Below, piece after piece: positions 9,514-18,384 of a DNA stretch of 64,000 nt. Each line of letters begins with the position of its first letter. Position 1 is the first letter of the stretch. The notes under the pieces are model-generated. The model was not told where the DNA came from. It saw nothing but the letters and a program-made list of their open reading frames with translations, and searched no databases. Location of the stretch: contig NZ_BSFD01000006.1 in NCBI RefSeq assembly GCF_027922165.1, positions 62,001 through 126,000 of the forward strand. The letters run 5' to 3'. The position numbers were made by a program, and so were the translations under genes. Source of the stretch: Brevundimonas intermedia. GTDB lineage: Bacteria; Pseudomonadota; Alphaproteobacteria; Caulobacterales; Caulobacteraceae.

Positions 9514-10433
9514 TCGGGCTTCCTGAACTTCAAGGTCATACGGTCGCTTTCGCCGATCTCTTCGAACTTGGACCGGTCGAACGTGGGGTCGGCGGGTTCG
9601 CCCCGGGGGGCGGTCAGACGCATCGGCGGCAGGGTGTCGACGCCGAACGGATGGTCCTTGGTGTCCTTGTCGTTGGCGTTGATCTCGGAAGCGGCGACGA
9701 AGACAAAGCCGGCCTCGGCCGCCAGTTGTTTGACGAAGGCCTCCTGGACATAGCCGTTGGCGGCCACCGGATCCTGGTCCTCTTCCGGGGCCAGACGGTG
9801 CTGTTCGATGCCCAGAACCCCGCCGGGCTTGAGCGCGGCGAAGGCGTCGGAGAAGGCCTTTTCCGCGATCCCTGCGGCCATCCAGCCGTGCAGGGTGCGC
9901 ATGAACAGGCATAGATCGGCCGTGCCCGCCGGCGCTACAGGGCCGGAACCCGCGCCGAAGAAGGTGAACTGGGGTTCGCCGTACAGTTTCTTGTCAGCGC
10001 TGAACCGGGTCTGGAAGGCGGCGTTGAGGGCGGCCTGGGCCGGGTCGGCGGTCGGGCCTTCGGGGAAGAGGGCGGCCACATAGGTCCCCTCGCCCTCGGC
10101 CAGATAGGGGGCCAGGATTTCGGTGTACCAGCCGCTGCCGGGCCAAAACTCGACCACCGTCATGGTCGGCTTGAGGCCGAAGAAGCGCAGGGTCTCCATC
10201 GGATGACGGAAGGCGTCGCGCGGCCGGTCCTGGGCGCGCCATGGCCCGGCAAGCGCCCATTCCAGCGAACCTTCGGGCGGGCCCGCCGGCGCGGGCGGGG
10301 CCTCGGGGACGGCGTCTTTCTTGCGTCCACAGGCCGCCATGCCGGTCAGGGCCCCGGTCAGGGCCAGTCCGGCCGCGCCGGACAGCAGAAACCGGCGCGA
10401 CAGGCCGCTGGAAATCGCAGAAAGTTCAGCCAT
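9510..10433 (-). CDS. exported (Tat/lipoprotein) SAM-methyltransferase-like protein
   Basis: 307 residues. The N-terminus carries a twin-arginine signal (SRRFLLSGAAGLALTG) ending in AAC, a possible lipobox. The rest is a class I methyltransferase-like domain of the COG4798-type predicted methyltransferases. Motif I is VVEFWPGSGWYTEIL, later come LKPGGVLGIEQHR and a C-terminal block ESDRMTLKFRKPE. Export is odd for an enzyme that needs S-adenosylmethionine. The ATG at 10433 has GAGGGGG eight bases upstream. It is the second gene of a likely operon, 89 bases after a paralogue and overlapping the hydrolase. Confidence 0.85.
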   Translation of the reverse strand: MAELSAISSGLSRRFLLSGAAGLALTGALTGMAACGRKKDAVPEAPPAPAGPPEGSLEWALAGPWRAQDRPRDAFRHPMETLRFFGLKPTMTVVEFWPGSGWYTEILAPYLAEGEGTYVAALFPEGPTADPAQAALNAAFQTRFSADKKLYGEPQFTFFGAGSGPVAPAGTADLCLFMRTLHGWMAAGIAEKAFSDAFAALKPGGVLGIEQHRLAPEEDQDPVAANGYVQEAFVKQLAAEAGFVFVAASEINANDKDTKDHPFGVDTLPPMRLTAPRGEPADPTFDRSKFEEIGESDRMTLKFRKPE

Positions 10434-10522
10434 CAAAACACCCCCTCGGAACGCCGGGCCCCGCGTCCGGCAAACCTTGGTCGAACGGGCTTACTCACGT
10501 TCGCGGCGCGGGTCAAAAGGGA

Positions 10523-11329
10523 CTATTCCGGCTTGCGGAACCGCAGGGTCATGCGGTCACTCTCGCCGATTGCATCGAAGGCCGCGCGCTGGTCCGGGGT
10601 CAGGGCGCCCGAGCCGTCGCGGGCCTGAGACTGACGCACCGGAGGCAGGGTCCAGACGCCGAACGGGTGGTCGTGGTCGTCCTTGGGATTGGCGTTCAGC
10701 TCGCTGCGCGCCTCCAGCACGAAGCCGGCGTCCTGAGCTTCGTGGATCACATAGCTTTCGGGGACATAGCCAGTCGAGGCGACGTCGGCGACGTTCAGAC
10801 CCTCGGCGCTGCGGTGCTGTTCCACGGCCAGGATCCCGCCGGGCTTCAGGGCGGCGTAGAAGGCCTTCAGATAGGGTTCGGTGCGCTCGCTGCGCGACCA
10901 GTTGTGGAAGGCGCGGGCCACGAGGATGAAGTCGGCCGACCCGGGCTCGACCCCCATGCTCTCCAGCGGACGGTTGACGCCGACATAGCGGCCGCCGGTC
11001 GCCGCCGCATAGGGCTCGAGAATATGCCGCCACCAGCTGGCGCCGCCCGGCTCGATCTCGACCACCGTCATGCCGGGCGTAAGGCCCCAGAAGGTCAGAG
11101 CCTCGTACGGACGGCGGGCGGCGTCGCGGGCGCGGTCGGCGGCGGGACGGGTCTCGGCCGCGACGGCGGCCTGAAGCGCCGCGTCCTCGGCGAAGGTCGG
11201 GATGGCGCTGGACAGGGCCGAACGCGGGGGCGTCCAGGCGCCCTGGGTGGGGGCGGTTTGAGACTGAGCGGTCGCCGTCGCGGCGACGGTCGACAGCACG
11301 GCGGCGAAGCCGAAGGCGGCGAGACGCAT
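10523..11329 (-). CDS. exported SAM-methyltransferase-like protein (paralogue of the next gene)
   Basis: 268 residues with a Sec signal peptide ([22 protein letters not shown], cleavage after ATA). The domain parallels its downstream neighbour: [13 protein letters not shown] in the motif I position, [34 protein letters not shown] and the terminal [13 protein letters not shown]. In this copy motif I lacks the usual GxGxG, so S-adenosylmethionine binding is uncertain. The ATG at 11329 follows AAGGAACACCCC; an ATG at 11344 has no ribosome site. It probably arose by tandem duplication with the next gene. The location is expected to be periplasmic. Confidence 0.85.
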   Translation of the reverse strand: MRLAAFGFAAVLSTVAATATAQSQTAPTQGAWTPPRSALSSAIPTFAEDAALQAAVAAETRPAADRARDAARRPYEALTFWGLTPGMTVVEIEPGGASWWRHILEPYAAATGGRYVGVNRPLESMGVEPGSADFILVARAFHNWSRSERTEPYLKAFYAALKPGGILAVEQHRSAEGLNVADVASTGYVPESYVIHEAQDAGFVLEARSELNANPKDDHDHPFGVWTLPPVRQSQARDGSGALTPDQRAAFDAIGESDRMTLRFRKPE

Positions 11330-11428
11330 GGGGTGTTCCTTCATCCGGAGTGATCTTCAATACGGGCCGCAGCGCCCGGCGCAAATGACGATCGTGAGAC
11401 GCGGGAATTCGTCGCGCACGGCGGCCCC

Positions 11429-11456
11429 CTTGACGCCCGTTCGGCGCATCCCATTT
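11429..11456 (+). promoter_or_regulatory. candidate sigma-32 heat shock promoter of hsp20
   Basis: -35 CTTGAC at 11429-11434 and -10 CCCATTT at 11450-11456, with a 15-base spacer. This is close to the alphaproteobacterial RpoH pattern CTTGAA / CCCCATNT. Transcription would start near 11463, about 120 bases before the hsp20 start codon. Confidence 0.7.
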
Positions 11457-11462
11457 CATCTC

Positions 11463-11588
11463 TCGAGAGCGCCGGTTCCGGGCTCTCCAGACCGACGGCG
11501 CCGATTTCGGGTCGTCGAGCTGAACTCCTACCGTCCGGGCAAACCGCCGGGCGGCTCAACCTTGCTGATCCTCAGGAGGATGCTGATG
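11463..11588 (+). promoter_or_regulatory. candidate ROSE-like RNA thermometer in the hsp20 leader
   Basis: The leader is about 120 bases long. It can form an upstream hairpin (GAGAGC ... GCTCTC at about 11464-11486). The last hairpin, ATCCT-CAGG-AGGAT at about 11569-11582, places the Shine-Dalgarno AGGAGG in the stem. CTTGCT lies just 5', as in the ROSE motif UYGCU. Leader length, gene and position fit ROSE elements, which occlude the ribosome site at low temperature. No structure calculation was done. Confidence 0.45.
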
Positions 11589-12074
11589 CGTACCTATGAT
11601 TTCACCCCGCTGTACCGTTCGGCCGTCGGTTTCGACCGTCTGGCCAATCTGCTGGAAACCGCCGCGCGGACCAGCCAGGACGGCGGCTATCCGCCCTATA
11701 ATATCGAGACCACGGGCGAGAACGCCTATCGCATCGAGATCGCCGTCGCCGGATTCTCTCCCGACGAGCTGAATATCGAGGTGAAGGAAAACCTGCTGAC
11801 CGTCACCGGCCGCAAGACCGCCAACGACGACGCCGAGGCGCAGAAGACCTATCTGCACCGCGGCCTAGCCGAGCGCGATTTCGAGCGCCGCTTCCAGCTG
11901 GCCGACTATGTGGTCGTGAGCGAGGCCAATCTGGTCAACGGCCTGTTGTCGATTTCGCTGAAGCGCGAACTGCCCGAGGCGCTGAAGCCCCGCCGGATCG
12001 AGATCGGCGGCGCCCAGCCCCTGATCGAGGGCCAGGCCGACAAGACCAAGACGGACAAGGCCAAGGCGGCCTGA
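11586..12074 (+). CDS. small heat shock protein Hsp20 (IbpA-like)
   Basis: 162-residue ATP-independent chaperone that holds unfolding proteins as oligomers. The N-terminus [19 protein letters not shown] is typical of class A rhizobial/alphaproteobacterial IbpA-like proteins. The alpha-crystallin domain spans about 32-125, with [18 protein letters not shown] and the consensus A-x-L-x-N-G-L motif present as [12 protein letters not shown]. The tail contains RRIEIGG, covering the I-x-I oligomerisation motif. I chose the ATG at 11586, six bases after AGGAGG; an ATG at 11580 overlaps the ribosome site. The upstream signals suggest heat control at both transcription and translation. Confidence 0.95.
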   Translation: MRTYDFTPLYRSAVGFDRLANLLETAARTSQDGGYPPYNIETTGENAYRIEIAVAGFSPDELNIEVKENLLTVTGRKTANDDAEAQKTYLHRGLAERDFERRFQLADYVVVSEANLVNGLLSISLKRELPEALKPRRIEIGGAQPLIEGQADKTKTDKAKAA

Positions 12075-12092
12075 TCGGTCCATCCAAACGGG

Positions 12093-12121
12093 AAAGGGCG
12101 GCGTTCGCGCCGCCCTTTTTT
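12093..12121. terminator. bidirectional terminator between hsp20 and rppH
   Basis: AAAGGGCGGCG-TTCG-CGCCGCCCTTT, a UUCG-type tetraloop on a perfect stem, followed by T residues on the plus strand. The two genes converge here, and the rppH stop lies inside the T run. Confidence 0.9.
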
Positions 12122-12596
12122 ATGTCGCCAGATGCGCGAAGGCGGCGACCACCTGCTCATAGGCCGGGCGTTTGAACGGCACGATCAGGTCGCAGGCCTC
12201 GGACAGATCGCCCCAGCGCCAGGCGTCGAACTCGATCTCATCATCGGCTTCCAGGTCGATCTCGCTGTCCTGGCCGGTAAAGCGGAAGGCGAACCATTGC
12301 TGCCGCTGACCCACGAAGCCCCGCCAGGCCTTGGGGTTGTTCATCGCCTCGGGCGGGAAGTCGTACAGGATCCAGTCGTCGGTCCGCGCCAGGAATTCGA
12401 CCGAGGTCACGCCGGTCTCCTCGCGCAGTTCGCGCAGGGCGGCGGCCAGCAAGTCCTCGCCGTCGTCCACACCCCCTTGCGGGAACTGCCAGTTATGCGG
12501 GCCGGGCGTGGCGTGGCGCCGCCCGTACCAGACAAGACCTTCGGCGTTGAACAGCACGACCCCGACATTGGGGCGGTACAGACTGAGGTCGGTCAT
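12120..12596 (-). CDS. rppH: RNA pyrophosphohydrolase RppH (Nudix hydrolase)
   Basis: 158-residue Nudix enzyme that removes pyrophosphate from the 5' end of mRNA to start decay. The N-terminus YRPNVGVVLFNAEGLVWYGRR and the Nudix box beginning GGVDDGEDLLAAALRELREE (about 41-60, G-x5-E-x7-RE-x2-EE) are both clear. The WQFPQGG motif precedes the box. It lies directly behind the polysaccharide deacetylase gene with a one-base TAATG overlap, a known alphaproteobacterial pairing, so translation is probably coupled. Confidence 0.95.
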   Translation of the reverse strand: MTDLSLYRPNVGVVLFNAEGLVWYGRRHATPGPHNWQFPQGGVDDGEDLLAAALRELREETGVTSVEFLARTDDWILYDFPPEAMNNPKAWRGFVGQRQQWFAFRFTGQDSEIDLEADDEIEFDAWRWGDLSEACDLIVPFKRPAYEQVVAAFAHLAT

Positions 12597-13786
12597 TAGC
12601 GGCCGGGCCGCAGGGTCATGGCCGAAGCGGGGGCCAGTTGCAGGCCGCGCTGTTCCAGGCCGGCGGTCCAGCGGGCGGCGGCCTCGACCGTCACCGGATA
12701 GGAGAAGCCGGTCCCCAGGGCCGCGCCGCGCAGCTTGGCCTGGGCTTCCAGACTGTTCAGGGCGGCGATGATGGCGGCGGGGGACTGGGTCTGGTCGATG
12801 ACCTTGTCGGCGCTGGCGCGGGCCCAGGCGCCGGGGCGACGCTGGAACGAACCGTCGTCCAGGAAGGCGACGCCGCGCTGGCGCAGGCTCGAGAGGAAAG
12901 CGTTCATCCCCGTGTCCGAGGTCGCAAACCGGTCGCCCAGATAGTTGGTCACGCCGAAATAGCCGACAGCGCGGCCCAGCAGCCAGTCCATCTTGGCCTG
13001 GACGTCGTCGGGGGTTCCGCTGGCCAGCAGGGTGTAGGGGCCGGGGTCGTTGTCGGGATAGCCGCTGGGCTCCATCGGCATTTCCAGCATGACCTCGTGG
13101 CCCTGGGCGCGGGCCTGGTCGATCCAGGACTGGAGATTGTCGGCGTAGGGCACGAAGCTGAGGGTCACCTCGGCCGGCAGGCGTTCGATCGCGGCGCGGG
13201 TGGTGACGGCGTTCAGCCCCAGGCCGCCGACGATCAGGGCCACGCGCGGCTTGCCGTTCGAGCGGAACGGCCGGGCATAGGCCTGGGCCGGGACGCGGCC
13301 GTCGGGCGCAATCATCGGCAGGGGTCCGCTGGGGCCGGGTTGGGCCAGGCCGGCGATCGGCGCCTTGGGCAGGGGCGAGGCGGGCTGAACCGGAGCTGTA
13401 TAGCTCGCGCCGCCTGCGACGGTGGCCCCGTCCGGCAGGGTGATCACGGCCTCGCCGCCCGCCGCGCCGGAGGGATCGCCGGTTCCGGTCAGATCCTGAT
13501 ACAGGCCCATGGCCCCCATCGAGAAGGCCTCGAACCCGGTCGGGGCCGGGGCGGGCGCCGCCTCCTCGCGGTGCAGGGCGACACGGGCCGAGGGCGTGCC
13601 CGCATGCGGATCGCCCAGGACGGTCAGGAACAGGGCGGTGGTGGACAGCAGGAACAGGCCGGCCAGGCCGGCGATCACCGGCGGCTTCTTCAGCGCGGCG
13701 ACGACGGGCTTCAGGCTCGGTTTTCCACGCGCTGCGGGCGGGGAGCCGGCGGCGGCGGCGAGGGCGGACTGGCGTTTGGCGAACAT
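12596..13786 (-). CDS. divergent polysaccharide deacetylase family protein (YibQ/DUF610-like)
   Basis: About 396 residues. There is a cytoplasmic basic N-terminus, one membrane anchor (about 39-57, VIAGLAGLFLLSTTALFLTV) and a Pro/Ala-rich periplasmic linker. The C-terminal divergent polysaccharide deacetylase domain spans about 180-396, with RVALIVGGLGLN, EVMLEMPMEPSGYP, FLDDGSF and ALGTGFSYP. In this family catalytic residues are partly lost and the role is unclear; it usually sits beside a carboxy-terminal protease and rppH in envelope gene clusters. I use ATG 13786; a GTG at 13792 would add two residues. Neither has a clear ribosome site. Confidence 0.9.
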   Translation of the reverse strand: MFAKRQSALAAAAGSPPAARGKPSLKPVVAALKKPPVIAGLAGLFLLSTTALFLTVLGDPHAGTPSARVALHREEAAPAPAPTGFEAFSMGAMGLYQDLTGTGDPSGAAGGEAVITLPDGATVAGGASYTAPVQPASPLPKAPIAGLAQPGPSGPLPMIAPDGRVPAQAYARPFRSNGKPRVALIVGGLGLNAVTTRAAIERLPAEVTLSFVPYADNLQSWIDQARAQGHEVMLEMPMEPSGYPDNDPGPYTLLASGTPDDVQAKMDWLLGRAVGYFGVTNYLGDRFATSDTGMNAFLSSLRQRGVAFLDDGSFQRRPGAWARASADKVIDQTQSPAAIIAALNSLEAQAKLRGAALGTGFSYPVTVEAAARWTAGLEQRGLQLAPASAMTLRPGR

Positions 13787-13956
13787 GGACACGGGGCGGA
13801 ATCCTTCACGGCCAGTCTCGCATCCCGCCGGTTAAGAAAGCCTAACGGCCGTTCACCATGAACGCGTCTATCGTCCGTTGTCATGGATCGTGCGTTGACG
13901 GCGGGGTTTCGGCTCTTTCACATGCCGGTCTCCCTGCTCCCGCCTAGGATATGCCG

Positions 13957-16656
13957 ATGATGACGCCCGCCGCCGACGACGCCCTGCGCGAAGAAGTCCG
14001 ACTGCTGGGCGGCATCCTGGGCGACGTCATTCGTCAGGAGGGCGGCGAGGCCCTGTTCGAACACGTCGAGGCGGTGCGTCAGGCCTCGGTGGCCTATCAC
14101 CGCGACCCGGCTTCCCACCCGGCCAAGCGGCTGGAGAAGCTGTTGACCACCATGTCGGTCGATCAGGCCGCCGGACTGGCCCACGGCTTCGCCCTGTTCT
14201 CCCTTCTGGCCAATATCGCCGAGGACCGCGCCACCCGCCGTCGCGCCCAGGGCCAGGCCGTGGCCGGCGCCCGCCCGGATACGCCCGAAGGCGCCCTTCA
14301 GCGGCTGGCCGAACAGAATGTGGACAAGGCGGCGGTGCGCGCCCTGCTGGAAGAGGCCCTGGTCTCGCCGGTGCTGACCGCCCACCCGTCGGAGGTGCGG
14401 CGCAAGAGCGTGATCGACCGGATCGCCGCCATTTCCGACATGCTGGACGCCTGCGACAAGGCCGGAGAGGCCTGTTCGCCGGCCCTGATCAACGAACCCC
14501 TGCGCCGCCAGATCGTCATCCTGTGGGCCACGCGCCTGGTCCGCACCCAGGGGCTGGTGGTGCAGGACGAGATCGACACCGTCGTCTCTTTCCTCGACCG
14601 CATCTTCCTGCGGGTGGCGCCCAAGCAGTTGTCGGCCTGGCGTCGCCTGCTGGAGGCGCCGAAGCTTCAGCCCTTCATGCGGGTCGGCACCTGGGTCGGC
14701 GGCGACCGCGACGGCAATCCGAACGTCGACGGAACCGTACTGGCCGCCGCCTTCCGCACCCAATCGCGCGCTGTGCTGGGCTATTATCTGGACGAGGTTC
14801 ACACCCTGGGGGCGGAACTCAGTCTGGCGGCCGAACTGGCCGAGGTCTCGCCGGAACTGGCGGCCCTGGCCGACGCCGCCCACGACCCCTCGCCCCAGCG
14901 CGCCGACGAGCCCTATCGTCGCGCTCTGACCGGAGTCTACGCCCGTCTGGCCGCCACCTATGAGGCGCGCGGCGGAACCCCGCCGCCCCGCCGCGCCGTC
15001 GTCGCCGCCGATCCCTATTCCGGCCCGGACGCCTTCGAGGCCGATCTGCGGATCCTGCACGACAGCCTGGTGAACCACCACGGCGGCGTCTTCGCCGACG
15101 ACCGGCTGAACGACCTGATCACGGCGGTCGAGATCTTCGGCTTCCATATGGCGACCCTGGATCTGCGCCAGAACTCCGACGTCCACGAACGTGTCGTCGC
15201 CGACCTGCTGAAGACGGCCGGGGTCTGCGCCGACTATTCCGGTCTGGACGAGGAAGGACGGCTGGCGGTGCTGGCCGCCGAGCTGGCCTCGCCGCGACAG
15301 TTGTTCAGTCCCTATGCCGACTATGAGGCCGAGACCCTGAAGGAGCGCGGTATCCTTCAGGCCGCCGCCGCCGCCCTGGCCGCCTTCGGTCCCCAGGCCA
15401 TCCGCACCCATATCGTCTCCAAGACCGACGCGGCCTCGGACCTGCTGGAGGTCTATCTGCTGCTGAAGGAAGTCGGCCTCTATCGTCCCGAGGATCCCGC
15501 CGCCTGCCCGATCCAGGCCGCCCCCCTGTTCGAGACCATCGAGGATCTGCGCGCCTCGCGCCCGACCCTGGAGCGGCTGCTGAAGGAACCGTCCGCCCTG
15601 GCCGTGGCCAAGGCGCGCGGCGTGCAGGAGGTGATGATCGGCTATTCGGACTCCAACAAGGACGGCTCCTATCTGACCTCCGGCTGGGAGTTGCACGAAG
15701 CCTCGCGCGCCCTGGTCGAGGTGACGCAAGCCGCCGGTCTGAAACTGCAGCTGTTCCACGGGCGCGGCGGCACGGTCGGGCGCGGCGGGGGCTCGTCCTT
15801 CGCCGGGGTTCTGGCCCAGCCGGAAGGCACGGTCCAGGGCCGGATCCGCACCACCGAACAGGGCGAGGTCATCGCCAACAAGTACGGCGAGCCCGAGATC
15901 GCCCTGCGCAATCTGGACGCCCTGACCTGCGGCGCCGTGCTGGCCTCGCTGGGCCAGGGCAGGGACCAGGTCTTCACCGCCGAACACGGGGCCACCCTGT
16001 CCGACCTGTCGGCCCGGTCTATGGCCGCCTATCGCAAGCTGGTCTACGAGACCAACGGCTTCGTCGACTATTACCGCGCCGCCACCCCCATCGCCGAGAT
16101 CGCCGACCTGAAGATCGGCTCGCGCCCGTCGTCGCGCACCGCCTCGACCCGGATCGAGGATCTGCGCGCCATTCCCTGGGTGTTCAGCTGGTCGCAGAGC
16201 CGGGTCATGCTGCCAGGCTGGTTCGGCTTCGGCTCTGCGGTCGAGGGACAGGACATGGGCGAACTGAAATCCATGGCCGAGGCCTGGCCCTTCTTCCGCA
16301 CCCTGGTCCAGAACATGGAAATGGTCATGGCCAAGTCGGACATGACCATCGCCCGGCGCTACGCCACCCTGGTGACCGACGCCGCGCTGGCCGCCCGCAT
16401 CTACAGCGAGATCCGCGACGAATGGCAGAGGACCCACGACGCCATCCTGGCCATCACCGGCCACGACAAGCTGCTGGGCGGCCAGCCGGAACTGGATCGG
16501 CTGATCCGGCTGCGGATGCCCTATGTCGAGCCCCTGAACCATGTGCAGATCGAGCTGATCCGCCGCCGCCGCGCGGGCGACGAGGATCCGCGGGTGCGCG
16601 AGGGAATCCTGCTGGCGATCAACGGCGTGGCTGCGGGGCTGCGCAACAGCGGCTGA
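13957..16656 (+). CDS. ppc: phosphoenolpyruvate carboxylase
   Basis: Anaplerotic enzyme converting phosphoenolpyruvate and bicarbonate to oxaloacetate. The product is about 899 residues, the usual bacterial length. Conserved blocks include VLTAHPSEVRRKS with the catalytic His (about 144-156) and GTWVGGDRDGNPNVDGT. The signature VMIGYSDSNKDGSYLTSGW (about 561-579) and FHGRGGTVGRGGG (about 601-613) follow, and the C-terminus is LRNSG. AGGA at 13946-13949 fits the ATG at 13957 better than the one at 13951. The gene is divergent from the deacetylase and stands alone. Together with mdh and asd in this window it supplies oxaloacetate-derived metabolites. Confidence 0.98.
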   Translation: MMTPAADDALREEVRLLGGILGDVIRQEGGEALFEHVEAVRQASVAYHRDPASHPAKRLEKLLTTMSVDQAAGLAHGFALFSLLANIAEDRATRRRAQGQAVAGARPDTPEGALQRLAEQNVDKAAVRALLEEALVSPVLTAHPSEVRRKSVIDRIAAISDMLDACDKAGEACSPALINEPLRRQIVILWATRLVRTQGLVVQDEIDTVVSFLDRIFLRVAPKQLSAWRRLLEAPKLQPFMRVGTWVGGDRDGNPNVDGTVLAAAFRTQSRAVLGYYLDEVHTLGAELSLAAELAEVSPELAALADAAHDPSPQRADEPYRRALTGVYARLAATYEARGGTPPPRRAVVAADPYSGPDAFEADLRILHDSLVNHHGGVFADDRLNDLITAVEIFGFHMATLDLRQNSDVHERVVADLLKTAGVCADYSGLDEEGRLAVLAAELASPRQLFSPYADYEAETLKERGILQAAAAALAAFGPQAIRTHIVSKTDAASDLLEVYLLLKEVGLYRPEDPAACPIQAAPLFETIEDLRASRPTLERLLKEPSALAVAKARGVQEVMIGYSDSNKDGSYLTSGWELHEASRALVEVTQAAGLKLQLFHGRGGTVGRGGGSSFAGVLAQPEGTVQGRIRTTEQGEVIANKYGEPEIALRNLDALTCGAVLASLGQGRDQVFTAEHGATLSDLSARSMAAYRKLVYETNGFVDYYRAATPIAEIADLKIGSRPSSRTASTRIEDLRAIPWVFSWSQSRVMLPGWFGFGSAVEGQDMGELKSMAEAWPFFRTLVQNMEMVMAKSDMTIARRYATLVTDAALAARIYSEIRDEWQRTHDAILAITGHDKLLGGQPELDRLIRLRMPYVEPLNHVQIELIRRRRAGDEDPRVREGILLAINGVAAGLRNSG

Positions 16657-16794
16657 TTGCAGCCATTACCCTTAAGACGATTTAATCCGGCTGTCGCACA
16701 TCGGCGCCGGAACCCTCATCGTGCTGTTACACAACACGCGTATTGCGCCTTCGTCGCCATTTCGGGCGATTATCTTTCTTCTAGGAGCAACGCG

Positions 16795-17130
16795 ATGAAG
16801 GTTCTCTCCCCCGTTCTCTTCGCCGTCGCCGTCCTGTCCGTGTCCCCTGCCCTGGCCCAGGACAAGGCCGCGATCGCCTTCCGCGATCTGGACCTGTCCA
16901 CCGCCGCCGGCGCCGCCGCCTTCGACGGTCGCATTGATCAGGCCGCCGCCGACCTGTGCCGCAACTTCACCGTTACCGGCAGCCGAATCGTTCGCCACGA
17001 CGCCTGCCGCTCGGCCGTTCGCGCCGAAGCGATGCGCCAACTGCCGCGTTCGCGCCAGATCGACTACGCCCGCGCCCCGCGCGACGCACGTCAGGTCGCC
17101 CAGGTCGTCGGCCTGTTCGTCAACAGCTGA
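16795..17130 (+). CDS. UrcA family secreted protein
   Basis: 111 residues with a Sec signal peptide (MKVLSPVLFAVAVLSVSPALAQ). The UrcA core has the typical FRDLDLSTAAGAAAFDGRI start and two cysteines (LCRNF and DACRSA). UrcA proteins are short exported proteins common in Caulobacterales and Sphingomonadales; biochemical function is unknown. The ATG at 16795 follows TAGGAGCAACGCG. A second UrcA gene lies at 18385 on the other side of corA. The two share the L-(S/A)-x-R-x-G-A-x-x-(L/F)-D-x-R-I pattern. Confidence 0.9.
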   Translation: MKVLSPVLFAVAVLSVSPALAQDKAAIAFRDLDLSTAAGAAAFDGRIDQAAADLCRNFTVTGSRIVRHDACRSAVRAEAMRQLPRSRQIDYARAPRDARQVAQVVGLFVNS

Positions 17131-17136
17131 TCCTGT

Positions 17137-17168
17137 GGTCGGCGAAGGGCCGTCGCTCTTCGCCGACC
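17137..17168. terminator. probable bidirectional terminator between UrcA gene and corA
   Basis: Perfect 11-base inverted repeat GGTCGGCGAAG / CTTCGCCGACC with a 10-base loop between convergent genes. There is no T run on either side, so termination strength is uncertain. Confidence 0.6.
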
Positions 17169-17176
17169 TCTTCGGG

Positions 17177-18142
17177 CTACAGCCACCTGGTGCGTTTGAA
17201 TGTGATGTAGAGGCCGACACAGACGGCGCCGATCAGACCCATCACAAGCGCATAGCCGTAGCGCCAGTGCAGTTCCGGCATGAACTCGAAATTCATCCCG
17301 TAGATGCCGGCGATGGCCGTCGGCACGGCCAGAAGCGCCGCCCAGGACGCCAGCTTGCGGGTGATGACGCCTTGCCTCTGCTGCTCCAGCAGATTGGCGA
17401 CCTCGAACACCGAGGCTAGAATTTCCGTCAGACCGTTCAACCGGCTGTTCACCCGCCGCACATGGTCGCCGATGTCACGGAAATAGGGGCGGATGTCCGG
17501 GTCGATACAGGGGAGATCCAGAGACTGGAGCTTGCCCGCCACCTCCTCCATCGGCCCCAGGATGCGCCTGAACTTCAGCAGTTCGCGGCGCAGGGTGAAC
17601 AGTCGGCGGATTTCCGCGCGGGACAGGAAGGTGTCCAGCGCCCTCTGCTCCAGTTCGAGCACGCTGTCCTCGGCCCCGTCGACGATCGGCACATAGGCGT
17701 CGGCGATGAAGTCCAGAACCCCGTGCAGCACGAAGTCCGGCCCGGCTCGCAGTTGGTCAGGCGCGGCCTCCAGTTGGGCGCGCAGGGCCGTGTGCGACCG
17801 ATCCGAGCCGTGGCGGATCGTAATGACATGGTCGGTTCCGACGAAGACGTGGGTCTCGCCATAGCTGATATGGTCGTCCAGCTTTTCCGCCGTGCGCGCC
17901 ACCACGAACAACTCGCGGCCATAGACCTCGACCTTCGGCATCTGGTGGGCTGACAGGGCGTCCTCAACCGCCAGGGGGTGGAGGTGGAACCGTTTGACCA
18001 GAACATCGAACTCGGCGTCGGTCGGATCGTGCAGACCGATCCAGACGAACTCGCCGGGCTTCAGCGCCAGCCCTTTCGGCGTCAGGGCGGCCGCCCTTAC
18101 ACGCTGGCCGTCCTTATAGATGTAGGAGGCGACGACGGACAT
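17177..18142 (-). CDS. corA: CorA family magnesium/divalent cation transporter
   Basis: 321-residue channel-type Mg2+ (Co2+, Ni2+) transporter. The long cytoplasmic N-terminal domain (about 1-255) is rich in helices. Two C-terminal membrane segments follow, and the signature GMN sits at the end of the first (IAGIYGMNFEFMPEL). The C-terminus is the basic FKRTRWL. The ATG at 18142 follows GGGAGATCTC; a GTG at 18154 is weaker. The gene is monocistronic and converges on the UrcA gene. Family assignment is certain; ion preference cannot be read from sequence. Confidence 0.96.
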   Translation of the reverse strand: MSVVASYIYKDGQRVRAAALTPKGLALKPGEFVWIGLHDPTDAEFDVLVKRFHLHPLAVEDALSAHQMPKVEVYGRELFVVARTAEKLDDHISYGETHVFVGTDHVITIRHGSDRSHTALRAQLEAAPDQLRAGPDFVLHGVLDFIADAYVPIVDGAEDSVLELEQRALDTFLSRAEIRRLFTLRRELLKFRRILGPMEEVAGKLQSLDLPCIDPDIRPYFRDIGDHVRRVNSRLNGLTEILASVFEVANLLEQQRQGVITRKLASWAALLAVPTAIAGIYGMNFEFMPELHWRYGYALVMGLIGAVCVGLYITFKRTRWL

Positions 18143-18384
18143 GAGATCTCCCACAGGCGGATGCGCTGGCTACGCCTTAGGGCATGCCGGCGCCTGACGA
18201 AATGCGTTCGAAGCGCGAGCCGGCCTCCCGACCGTCCAACCGACGCTCATCTGTCCAGAATGTCATGACGCCGAATTATGACTCGGCCGTGTTTCCGCCG
18301 CGGAAGCTTCGCCGTTTGGATGCGGTTCTGCGCGATCTTTCACTGCCCCAGCCGATAGAGGGGCGGGAAAAAGGAAACAGGATC

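Noticed and set aside
13918..16542. 874-residue open frame on the minus strand across ppc
   Set aside because: Gly/Gln/Asp-rich antisense composition and no domain; ppc on the plus strand is certain. Long antisense frames are expected at this GC content.
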